A stretch of DNA of 64,000 bases from Bugulina stolonifera. Its lineage: Eukaryota > Bryozoa > Gymnolaemata > Cheilostomatida > Bugulidae. Shown here in pieces: positions 1 to 11,400 of the stretch (the first letter of the stretch is position 1; the number at the start of each line of letters is the position of its first letter). Position numbers and translations under genes: made by a program. The notes under the pieces were generated by a model. The model searched no databases and was not told the origin of the DNA. It saw only the letters and a list, made by a program, of their open reading frames with translations. The stretch covers positions 15,631,700 to 15,695,699 of the forward strand of contig OW285191.1 in the NCBI GenBank assembly GCA_935421135.1, read 5' to 3'.

Positions 1-238
1 GCTCCTCTGCATATCTAAATGGGGGAAAGTTTCCACATTCCGGCACGGGAAACTTTTCTCGACATAGCGGACATGTTACTTCCTGTTTCCTATTCAACCT
101 AGTCAAACATTTACCACAAAAGCTGTGCTGACACGGAAGTAGCTTTAGCTCAGTCCCATTAGTTTGTACCTCTTCTTCACAGATGTTACAAGACAGGAAT
201 ATTCCCTCCAGCTGGTGTTTGATATCAAGAAGAGTCAT
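1..238 (-). CDS. RING-finger protein, N-terminal part (cut by window edge)
   Basis: The reading frame opens at the ATG at 238-236 and runs without a stop to the window edge, giving 79 codons. Residues 17-60 form a C3HC4 RING: C-x2-C at the start, C-x-H-x2-C-x2-C in the middle and C-P-L-C at the end. This family usually acts as an E3 ubiquitin ligase. The N-terminus closely resembles the complete gene at 1476-3047 on the same strand, including the CQHS-CGKCL core and the KFPVP-like stretch after the RING, so the two are tandem paralogues. The part beyond the RING lies outside the window. No B-box is visible, so there is no support for a TRIM protein. The RING assignment is firm; the substrate is unknown. 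Confidence 0.85.
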   Translation of the reverse strand, partial: MTLLDIKHQLEGIFLSCNICEEEVQTNGTELKLLPCQHSFCGKCLTRLNRKQEVTCPLCREKFPVPECGNFPPFRYAEE

Positions 239-1475
239 GCTGCTACATAAATCTGAAATGAATGTAAATATTATACGCATGGAGTCTCCACACAATAGGA
301 TATGAATGCATGAATGCAGTGCCGATTATGTGTTCAAATCTTTAATCTGCAGGAATTGAAAGTAGTACATTACAAACATACAAAGTTTAAAATGTTGAAA
401 TCAGATTATGTATTATTTTGACTCCTATACCTCAGAAATAGCAAGTGTGTCTCGGGGGTTGCTAGCCAAACAATCAGCAGGAGGAGATCAGTTTCTCTGC
501 TAACAGGTTATCATACAGCTCAGGTTGTGTCTGCACTCAGACAAGTACTAGAGGACTAGTGGAGGTTTGGCATTGGCCCAAATTCTAGGTACTAATCAAT
601 AAGAACACAAAGTTATTTGATAGTATTATTTATGTATGACTGCATTATGTAAAACTACTGCAGATTGATTGATTTTAATTCACTATACTTGGTCAACATT
701 AGTTCAATTCAATCAATAGCCTAAGTATGCTATGCATGTCTATATTACATGTAATGTAAATTGTTTTGATTGAACTAATAAAAAACATAGCTACAGCAGT
801 GGATTAATATTTACATTCCTTCAAATAATAATAGTGTAGGTCATAGCCCATCCTGCTACCTGCTATACATGGACAGTCATACTACATGGACAGTCATACT
901 ACATGTACTGTATGTCAATTTGATATCGAAATTATTTGAAGTTGTCCTCTCTCTTTGTCTTCATCTCATTGCATTGCATCTCTTTCATTGGTAATGGACT
1001 AACAGATTGGAATGTATGCTGCCAAATCTTATTGGAGGGGTTCAGGGTTCAATCCCCCTGATATCTACTGACTACTGGTTCTTTGTACCACAGGTGTGCT
1101 CCAACCTGCCTACAAACTGAGAGCAAAAAACTTGGCCAGCCATCGCAGCCTTGTATGTGTACCATCAACTCTGTCGTCAGTGTCTGCCACTGAGTGATAC
1201 TGTATGGTAATTTTAAAACCCAATTTATTTATCTCATCATCCTATCATTATTCATCAAGTACATTATAAACATAATCCATTAAATTCCTTAGCACTACAA
1301 TAATGTTGTAATATTATCTCAGAGCAGATAGCACTACATGTCATATTATCTCATAGAACAAGACTGAGTAGAAGCTAAAAATCTACAGACTCCATTTGCA
1401 TGTATTGTAAACAAAGTCAATAGTACGAAAGGTGTCACTAAGCCAAACGTTTACTAAAAAATCACTGGTTTGTCA
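239..1475. other. Spacer between the tandem RING genes
   Basis: I see no coding exon here. It is AT-rich. At about 1000-1060 there is a pol III box-B-like string (GGTTCAATCCC) in a tRNA-like context, which could be a tRNA-derived SINE remnant, but I could not fold a full cloverleaf. A short direct repeat (ctacatggacagtcata) is present twice near 868-905. Confidence 0.4.
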
Positions 1476-3047
1476 CTATTTTCTACTTGTATGAGCTACG
1501 GCAGTCTGATAATCACAGACTGAAATATAGAGGTTTGACCAGCCGTAGCTCGCTTGCTGTAGAGTTCCACTACTACATGCATGTCTCAGGTGATGCTGAA
1601 AATCTTCGTCTACCCTAGCATCTGGAAAGCATATAAAATATGTCAAAACAAGAGTCACAATAATAGCAAGGATTAACCGAGCAATCATAGTGAATGTACT
1701 GTCACACCAGTTTCTTATCGGCAAACTCATACGATCTAACCTCTCCGTTACAGTTAGATATTCGGGTTCCGGCATCACAGTTTCAGATATGTTAATCTGA
1801 CGCCTATCTTTTGCACTTTCACCTCTTTGAACTTTATAGACTATTAAAGTGTTATTCTCCGTTGAAACGGCGAGAAAATTATCATCAGATGCTGCAACAT
1901 AGCTGTCTTTCGAATCCATTTTATGTACCAATATCTTTGTCTGGTTGTCTCCAATAACCAATTGCTGCACCGTTGAACTACTTCCTCTTCTTCTTGGGTG
2001 TGAACTCCTATTGGGTGCTGGAGATGTGAGACTCACGTCTGCCAGATCTAGTACTCTGAGGCAACCAGAAAGCTGATCTGCGAAGATTAGCACGCCATTT
2101 CTCCAGGTGTAGCTGTGATGGTATTTGGCAGGTATTTTAATGCGCTTCACTGGCTTCTTGTACCCAATACGTTTATTTGTTTTGTATGTTTCAATTTCGT
2201 AAATATATTCTTTTGTTTGAAACCAGAGACTACCTTGGTAAGGTAACCACATGGTTTGAGGGTACTCAACTATTGCAGGCAGTATAACACGTATCAGCTC
2301 CTGCAATGAGCCGTCGTCTGATATCTTGCGTCCAAAATAATCATAATGTTGAAAAGCAAAGAACATGTTCGTGCTACATAACAGTAATATCCCTTCGACT
2401 GGGTGCTTCATCATCAATATAGGTGTGTGGGCCCATTTTATACACCATTTTCTTACAAGGCGTTCATCTTTGTACACCTCCACATACTTTTTGGTTGTGT
2501 TAAAGATGTACAGTTCACCTCCAATGAACAGTCCCTTGGCATACTGCGAGTCGAGATGGCCGAACCTCTTCAACTTCCCTTTCAATATATTCATACGATA
2601 GAGTTTACCATATTCAGCAGGATTAGTGGGGTGGTTATTAGTGTAGAGTGTGCCTGATTTGCCCCAACAAAACCACATGTGATCCACAGAAGCAAAGTTG
2701 AATTCTCCCAAGAGTATTGTGGAGAAGTCTGCTTTATTTTCTATGAGAAGTTTAGGCGTTGCTGGCACTTGGTATGTTGTGTCTATATTTGCTTCTAGAA
2801 ATTCAGATAATTCAGCTGCATATCTAAATAGTGGAAACTCGGCACTCTTTGGCACCGGAAAATCTTTGCGACAGAACGGACATGTTACTTTGCATTTCTT
2901 TTTTAACATTTCATTCAAACATTTCCCACATAAACTGTGCTGACAAGGGAGAAGTTTCAGTTCTGTCTCATTTGCTTTCACTTCCTCTTCGCATATCTTA
3001 CAAGACAGAAAGTTCTCTTCCAGTTGTTTAATAAACTCGGAATTCAT
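1476..3047 (-). CDS. RING-finger protein with possible beta-propeller and C-terminal membrane anchor
   Basis: Single uninterrupted ORF of 523 aa, unlike the intron-rich neighbours. RING C3HC4 ligands are Cys16, Cys19, Cys35, His37, Cys40, Cys43, Cys56 and Cys59, so it is probably an E3 ubiquitin ligase. Residues about 110-420 show repeated short strands with motifs such as GKLYRMN, GELYIFN and GVLIFAD, suggesting a propeller-like repeat domain; this is inferred, since no family signature is certain. A basic Ser/Arg stretch lies near residue 350. A hydrophobic segment of about 21 residues (about 452-472) is followed by a 51-residue tail, consistent with tail-region membrane anchoring. No signal peptide and no B-box. 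It is a tandem paralogue of the partial gene at the left edge. The lack of introns could mean a retrocopy origin followed by duplication. Confidence 0.8.
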   Translation of the reverse strand: MNSEFIKQLEENFLSCKICEEEVKANETELKLLPCQHSLCGKCLNEMLKKKCKVTCPFCRKDFPVPKSAEFPLFRYAAELSEFLEANIDTTYQVPATPKLLIENKADFSTILLGEFNFASVDHMWFCWGKSGTLYTNNHPTNPAEYGKLYRMNILKGKLKRFGHLDSQYAKGLFIGGELYIFNTTKKYVEVYKDERLVRKWCIKWAHTPILMMKHPVEGILLLCSTNMFFAFQHYDYFGRKISDDGSLQELIRVILPAIVEYPQTMWLPYQGSLWFQTKEYIYEIETYKTNKRIGYKKPVKRIKIPAKYHHSYTWRNGVLIFADQLSGCLRVLDLADVSLTSPAPNRSSHPRRRGSSSTVQQLVIGDNQTKILVHKMDSKDSYVAASDDNFLAVSTENNTLIVYKVQRGESAKDRRQINISETVMPEPEYLTVTERLDRMSLPIRNWCDSTFTMIARLILAIIVTLVLTYFICFPDARVDEDFQHHLRHACSSGTLQQASYGWSNLYISVCDYQTAVAHTSRK

Positions 3048-4110
3048 CCTAAAATATACAAGGTCATGTGAAGGTTATTATATTGGTAACAGGCAGGATT
3101 ATGTACATAATTTGGCGAAGTATCACAATGTATATAAGTTAGTGTGGCATTTAGGCTAAACCAAGATGGAGCCCTATCCAAGAACAAAGGCTATCTTAAA
3201 ATTCTCCGCTCCCCCAGTTACCCTCCAAGTGCACCATATTTGCAACACGCACATGAAAAGTGTTGCTCTTTTACACAAATAATATTCCATCAACTACAGA
3301 GTGCATTAACTAGTCTTGTAGCCTCACCTGGCGAGACACAATCCTTTTCTTTCTGTTGACAGATGAGATGGAGGATACGAATTCTCAGCCACTAGGACTA
3401 GTCTCAGTCATCTAGGTAGACTGTACACTGCTGTGTAGCAGGAGCTGTAGCTGCTGGGTTGTTGATACTAAAATAATCTGTTTGTGTTTGTTCCTTTGCC
3501 AAGTCTTACTAGTAGCTACACTGGTTACTAGTTTGTATCTACATGGTAGTTACATTTAGAATTAGTAGCCTAATGTCAAAGTGCACACAGCTGCACTGAT
3601 AGTAGCTGGCTGTGCTTTTACATCATGTATTGCTAGCCTGGGAATTTCCCCCAGTTTATGATATTATTATGCCTAACCACAGGATATGTCATGGTATGTC
3701 ATGGTATAATCTATAATGCAATGTACATGACTAGACTGTAGTACTCATCATATCAAACACCTCCTCTTTGCATTAGCTTGAGTTCTACCCATAAACACAG
3801 TATTAGCAGTCTGGTTTTCGGCTAAATTAACATTCATTCCCTAATGTTGTCATCCTCAACAGTGTAACATTCATATTTTTATCTACATTTGTATATGCTG
3901 TGCAAAAACACAGTTCATAAAATATGGTTCGTGCGAGTGTAATGGATATCGGCAAAGCCGATCAACAACCTAAGCCTTGTTTATGTGTGCATGCCACCAA
4001 CTCGTAAGCTGTTGTAGTTGTCGTCCTAGCTAGTTGTTCAGTATCACTCCAGTGTTGTAGTGCAGATCACAAGGTGCAGAGAAGACTGAATTGATAACAA
4101 TTTGCTGCTA
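3048..4110. other. Intergenic DNA upstream of the RING gene
   Basis: No exon is recognised. The RING gene and the plus-strand secreted-protein gene diverge from this region, so promoters for both should lie between 3048 and 5450. Several short open frames here are in AT-rich DNA with no family resemblance. Confidence 0.4.
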
Positions 4111-4120
4111 CTTATATAGG

Positions 4121-4179
4121 TATAAAAGACGACCTGGGACTTTCAGCGGGCCCGGATGATCACTTCAGTTTCTGTTGAG
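4121..4179 (+). promoter_or_regulatory. TATA promoter with possible 5' exon ending in a strong donor
   Basis: A TATAAAAG box at 4121-4128 is followed about 50 bases later by a strong donor (GAG|GTAAGA, exon end 4179). The spacing and layout match the second promoter at 5417. An ATG at 4156 would be out of frame with the signal-peptide exon at 5816, so if this exon is used for the secreted gene, translation should start at the ATG at 5817. No transcript evidence. Confidence 0.35.
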
Positions 4180-5416
4180 GTAAGAACGTACTAAATGTAC
4201 TACTATATACATAATATGTATAAACAGTGTATATATTATACAGGGTCATCATTGTAATAATAACGTATAATATCAATTCATAAGCCTAATATACGTATAA
4301 TACACATCCTGTACTTGGTAGTCAGGGGGGGATAACTGCAGTTAGACACACCAACTGTATTGCCAGTAAAACACCTTCCAATAAAAAATAGTAGGCTCAT
4401 GAAGATGTGGTCTGTCAAAACACAAAACATACAGTATCTACTTCAGCATGACCCTACCCGATACCTTAATTTGTATGTCGTACAACTCCTAAATATTCAG
4501 TGATTTAGGATAATGGTGTGGTGATTCAATTCATAAGAACACTTTTCATGGAAATGCTGACATCTTGTTACATAATACTACTTCCATAGAATATGTAACG
4601 CCATGCTATACTATATCTATGGTTATTATACGCAAAGCCAATTACACTGGTTTATACTGATGATATATGATAGAAATTACCTACCATATCATTATAGTAT
4701 CGATATCACACCTGACACCATATTCATCGTGTTCACTGTCAAAGAGTGTGAAAATCTGTGACACATATTTAATAAAGATGAAGCGTAATCGTCGCTTTCT
4801 CTGAATATATCATGCGTATGCCACGTGGACGCGGCGTTGTGTAAACACTAGCTGGTCAATGTACCATTAGTATTTTTTCATTGCCTCCCCTCTGGGCTTG
4901 TTCAAAAGAGATATTAAAATGCTCATTGCCATAAAAACAAAAAATAATTAGTGGGGACAATTTAGTGTTTCCTAGCCTGTGGTTGTTAAGTTGACAATGC
5001 CATGGTGCGTAGACACTGGTCACTGTAGTCCCCTGAAAGCTTAGGCTTTTATGGAGTAAGGGAGGACAACTCATAAAAGGGAACACAAAATTGCAACTTG
5101 CAGGCATTCTGCATTTATACAATCTTTTTTTCCTTCAAGAATAATCCTCATGGAAGTTTATTATTTGAATTGAATTTCTCACCAGTGATTTTGTGGTCAT
5201 GTAGGACCTACGTAGTATTTCTTCCCTCGGGGTCCTATTCTTGGTATTTGAAGAAAAAATATCACGTTACATGTTGATGTGCATGACGTAACTCACAGAA
5301 TAATTATCTTTGCACATCGTGATTTCTATTCTTAGTTAATAAGGTATCACGGTAACGTGTAATATTACTATTATAGGCTGACACCTGCTGACAGCGGTAT
5401 CAGGTGCTTGGTAGCA

Positions 5417-5472
5417 TATATAAATAGCCACCTGCTGACCATCTTTCACTCCATGAGCGCCATCGTTCTCAG
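5417..5472 (+). promoter_or_regulatory. TATA box and first exon of the secreted-protein gene
   Basis: TATATAAATA at 5417-5426, then an ATG at 5453 in a short exon ending CTCAG|GTAAGTC at 5472. The ATG opens a frame (MSAIVLS) that joins the next exon in phase, so this exon probably supplies the first seven residues. Confidence 0.6.
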
Positions 5473-8400
5473 GTAAGTCATATATTTTGTTCTGTGCAGT
5501 GTGTTCATAAGTGTATTTGGTACAATAATGCGTGAAGACTGCTGTACATGTATACTTAGAATATCATTTATGGTGAATAACAAAAATAGAATAATATCAA
5601 ACTTGGGTGAAATATCAATAACTACAGCGTACTATTATAAAACCCAAGTCCTAACAATATAGACGGCATGTGATAAAGTGTCTTTCACACAAAACTATTG
5701 CAATGTTAAGTTTTAGGCAAGAAAACCATGTATAACACCTAACAAGTATCGCCAAGTATCAAATTACAATGTAGTAACTTTTTAATAATAAGTTAGGATG
5801 TGTGTATTGTTATAGCATGGCGAAGTTAGCTGTTTGGCTGAGTGTGTTGCTCTCCAGTTTATCCCTGGGAGCTGGTAATGTCACTCCATCACCTACAGAA
5901 ACAGGTAATAGATATATTCATCGTATAAATATGTATTATATCACAGCTGCACACGAGTCTGCTGACATAGTATATATTTAATATGTAAGATGACAATTAT
6001 AGCCAGTAGAATGCTGTACAGGGTTATCTCCCCTCACAATAATTGGCTTCAGGTGAAAACTGTGTTAGATAGTTTTATAATCTATGTAGATGAACAAAAT
6101 TATTACCATAGTTTGATTTTGTCTCTTTTACAAATGAGTAAAATATTTAAATTGAAATCCGAGTGTGTTGTTATATTAAGCTGAACACACAAGAGCATTG
6201 CAATGCAGTGGAGCGTTTCCTGCCAGGTCTGCTCGCTCTCAGTTAGAACAACAAAGCAGTCAAAAACTTGTGTTTATAAAGAACTTTCAATTTTTTCAAC
6301 GTTATAGTGAAAAGCGAAGAAACTTGACAAAAATGCTCCACTGGTAACACTCTCACGTGTTTGCAACTTTACGGGAAAGTCGAGAGTCAAGGAGGCGATA
6401 CATGCGTTTCAAAGAACAGACTATTTCAAATATTACTCACTAAAATGCATGTACTGAGTTCTGTCACGCTCCACTTTGATATAAAGCAGGTGCCTCAGAA
6501 ATTCAGTGTTACTGTATATCATATGTCTTTTAGAACGTATTAACTCCATACTGAAGATATATGGCCAGACCATGGCCTGGTCCCAGGAACTACTTATGGA
6601 CAGAATAAGGATGGAAGGTGATTCTGGTCTCATGCAGGTCAGAAACGTTTTTGATGGAACTAAACCTTGGACCCTCAACACCTGGTCACGTATGTTTAAT
6701 ACTAACCTGGGCATATTCCATCTGTGTGTGTGTATACAGTATTATACCATGCGTACATCATGTGTGTGTATACAGTATTATACCATACGTGTATAAATAA
6801 TATTATACGAAACTAAGCATGCGAGTAATTCTACCGTTTCAGTTTCGCTTTTAATAACCACGTAATCGCAATTACACATTCATAAACCTATGTACATGTA
6901 GACTATTAATAAAATAACAGCAGTCAACCTGATTCTCCTTTCCTGTCGAATACTACAACTTAACAATCTTCTGATGCATGAAATAACTTGAAACACCAAT
7001 TAATAGCAGATTTTCTTATTTGTGTACATTAAAGTGTGCATTATGGTGCTGTAGGTAAAAGTTCATAACATATGCTTTGGTAATGCAGGTAAGAATGGAC
7101 AGGCTGCTATCCACAATCATGCTAACAACATTCGTACTGTTGGAATGGGAGAGGTGGTGGTGGTAATGAACGGTGTACAGTTTACCACCAGACACAACGA
7201 CTACAGGCTCAACAAGGCCCACAGTACCAGCGCAAATTATAGAGAAGTAGAACCTGTGGAGTTCCCTCCAGTTCCACCAAGTGTAAGTGACATCTGCCAG
7301 GTAACACACTATATTATACTAGATAGGTGGCATCTGCCAGGTAACACACTATTTTATACTAGATAGGTGACATCTGCCAGGTAACACACTATTTTATACT
7401 AGATAGATGACATCTGCCAGGTAACACACTATTTTATACTAGATAGGTGACATCTGCCAGGTAACACACTATTTTATACTAGATAGATGACATCTGCCAG
7501 GTAACACACTATTTTATACTAGATAGATGGCATCTGCCAGGTAACACACTATTTTATACTAGATAGGTGACATCTGCCAGGTAACACACTATTTTATACT
7601 AGATAGGTGGCATCTGCCAGGTAACACACTATTTTATACTAGATAGGGGGCATTTGCCAGGTAACACATTATTTTATACTAGATAGATGACATCTGCCAG
7701 GTAACACACTATTTTATACTAGATAGATGACATCTGCCAGGTAACACACTATTTTATACTAGATAGGTGACATCTGCCAGGTAACACACTATTTTATACT
7801 AGATAGGTGACATCTGCCAGGTAACACACTATTTTATACTAGATAGGTAACATCTGCCAGGTAACACACTGCATGTATATTGTACCGTAAACTGTAGGTA
7901 ATACTTACCCAGCGACATACTATTTTAACATGTAAGTAACACTTTCAAGGTAAATATAGTGTAAGTATGTCAACAGAACTACAGTGGTAGTGATAGTCAC
8001 AATATTATGAAATGCAGAATAACTTTTATTGTATACAGGACCAAAAACATTAACAATATTCACCAGCAACAAGAAATCATGTATTGGTAATTATTCATGT
8101 GGAACACCGACATGTGGTTATTTGAGACCCTGTAGTAGAAAATCAGTAGCATCAGATATCAGGGTATAGTTATGTAAAGTAAATATTGTATAACCAATCA
8201 TAATTATTGTAATTATATGGTTATGTTACCATAGAAACCTGATCAGCTGTTTCACTTCACAGCAGCATCTCAAGTAATTTATTTGTCTATGTATTATATA
8301 TCACAGATGTTACGTAATACAAAATATTGTATAATACAAATATTACATAATAAAAATATTATTCAACACCAATATTACATAACATAATGGGTACATAAAT

Positions 8401-11400
8401 ATGACTTTGCTGATTACTTTATTATTGACATCTAGGCGGCAAATTGCACCCATATTAACATCATCTCTGTTATTACAATATCATATCATTCAGTATAGTA
8501 TTACATTTGGTGCCTCATCTCCAGTTACAGTATACCACCACAACACTGTACTAACACCATTTTCCTCCAATAAGTGTTTTCATATTTCTATAATTAATAA
8601 TTTATTATGAACCAATGAGGACATTACAGTATGTATACAGTCATAAATATTACTGGTTCATAATAAATCAATAATATTATAGAAAGGAGTTGTCCTTTCT
8701 CTAAAGCAACGAGAGAACAGAGAGGACAACTCCATTACAAGGCTCATTAAGTTGTAATAAAATTACAGTTGGGAGTTGCATCATATACATTTGTGGTTTT
8801 TTACAACAGGTACTTAGTAAGACAACCATTGAAGAGCAGGTCGCAGAAATGAGAGAGTATTTCAAAGCTTTTGCTGACCAAAACCCTCGCCACCGGGACT
8901 ATACGCCTTACTTCAAGGTACATTGCACAGTTAATTATCATCATTTCACATTAACAAGGAGAAAACCTCCGTGCAATTTGATTACACCCCCCTCCCCCCC
9001 CCCCCCTCAGGAAGTGAGCTCAAGCTAACTGTCAATTTTTCAGTTTTATTTAAAGTTGATTTGTTTACATTTCAAACATGGTAATGTGATCAATATTCAA
9101 AATCGTAACCCAAGTATGTAAAGTTGGTGTGAGGTGTAGCTGTGCTGTGACCATATGCAACTCTTCTCCAGCCTGTTCTTGCCTACATGGAGGGAATGTG
9201 GACTGTCAACTCAGACACTGTAGAGGAACCTTTCTTCTCTGACAGACATAAAATTGAAGCAGCCAACTGGTACGAGCTTCAGGTAGGTATTACGTACAGT
9301 AACTAACATTATGTATACTATATGCAATATATTAGTAATTGTGTTCTCCTTCCTCACTCATTTGTCGACAAAGTGTACTGGGAACAACACATGACACACA
9401 ACATGTTGGTGTTGTGGCCTTTACTGAACATTACTGTATCTACACTGTGCAGTGTAAATAAGGTATTCAATTTTAGAAACTTGTAGCTAAGTTGGAGTTG
9501 TTTCCTCATGTGATTCGAAACGTAGGAAACACTTTGTTTTACGTCAACTATAATGTGTAATACTGGGGTTTGACTCTCGTAATAATGTTATATAGCAAGA
9601 TGTGAGTGCCTCCATCTGGACAGGTAAGAAGGACACACTAGAGAATCTGGCCACTCTGCCAACTAAGATTGTGGGGGTGAGGGAAGACGGCACCCCCATC
9701 ATGGCTCAGTGGAACTACAGGATACTCACCCATCCTATCTCCTTTGACATCCCTCTCAACAGGTTGGAATAAAATAACTTGTTAGTTTTGCTCTGTATAA
9801 AGACTTAGCACATAGCACTGCTGTGAGTTTACTATACAGAATAGAGACCAGGCTAATGTGAGCTGCTCCACTTTAACCAACATGGACACCATCTTCACTA
9901 TTAACAACCTCGCTGCAGGATCTCTAAGCAATTTCTAGCTACCAATTTACAATCTCTTGCAATCCATTCTAAATACGTAAACAACGTTTTACAACACAAA
10001 AAAAATTTTTCAGTTAAGACTGGATGTAGAATCAAAAAGATTACTGTGGTCTACAAATACTACATCTAATATGTACATCCTCAAGTCTTTGTACGTGCAT
10101 TAGTTAATAATAGCCTGTGTTCCAGCGGAGTTTAGATGAATTAATACCATGTTTAGGTACAGGCCGGTAGATGATCTATCTATCATGATGAGGTCCTACA
10201 AGGACATAGAGGACTATGCCAAGACCAGGTCTGCCAGATTCCAGCTCCACCCAAGTTCTAAAGATGAACCATTTGACGGCGTCTGGAGAACCGAGGCCAA
10301 CACAGGCTATGTCAACTTTATAGAGCAAATCATGAATGAAGTGCCAGGTTAGTTTTATGGTAAACTATGATAATTGTATCATTTACCTACATGTACATGT
10401 ATTGTATTATTTACCTACATGTACATGTATTGTATTATTTACCTACATGTACATGTATTGTATTATTTACCTACATGTACATGTATTGTATTATTTACCT
10501 ACATGTACATGTATTGTATTATTTACCTACATGTACATGTATTGTATTATTTACCTACATGTACATGTATTGTATTATTTACCTACATGTACATGTATTG
10601 TATTATTTACCTACATGTACATGTATTGTATTATTTACCTACATGTACATGTATTGTATTATTCACCTACATGTACATGTATTGTATTATTTACCTACAT
10701 GTACATGATTGTATTGTATTATTTACCTACATGTACATGTATTGTATTATTTACCTACATGTACATGTATTGTATTATTTACCTACATGTACATGTATTG
10801 TATTATTTACCTACATGTACATGTATTGTATTATTTACCTACATGTATAATTGTATTATTTACCTACACGTATTGTATTATTTATCTACGTGTATGATGT
10901 ACATGCAGATCAATGTAGCACTCAGGCTAATATGCGTAGCCTTACATGTATATTTATAAGAGATATATGTTTGCATTGCACAAAGTATAATCACAAGCAT
11001 GCACCGTCCAGACTATCCTATTATTGCATAGAGTTGTCTTCTCAACTGCATGGTAATAGTATAAAAAATGTTTTTTGAGAAAGATACGGGTGCTCTTGCA
11101 ATCACCAGCTTTGTTCTAGTGCATTGATATTTCATCAGCTAATACTGATGCTATTATTAACTGACATGTCATGTTTCAGGAATGGACAACTACCAAGGTG
11201 ATATACGAGATACTTCATTTGGAGCTCCACCTCTAACCAAACCAGATGAAAGTGGTGAAGAGCTGAATGTTGCATATTATCACAGGTGAGTAATATACCA
11301 ACAACTGTTACAGGTGTGTGCTGTACCAACAATTGTTACAGGTGAGTACTGCACCAATAACTGTTACAGGTGAGTAATATACCAACAACTGTTACAGGTG

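Noticed and set aside
1000..1070. tRNA gene
   Set aside because: The box-B-like string is good, but box A and the acceptor stem do not pair into a tRNA.
10336..10959. Long open frames of up to 207 codons in several frames
   Set aside because: They are produced by the 28-bp minisatellite, whose unit has no stop in any forward frame; the peptides are pure repeat.
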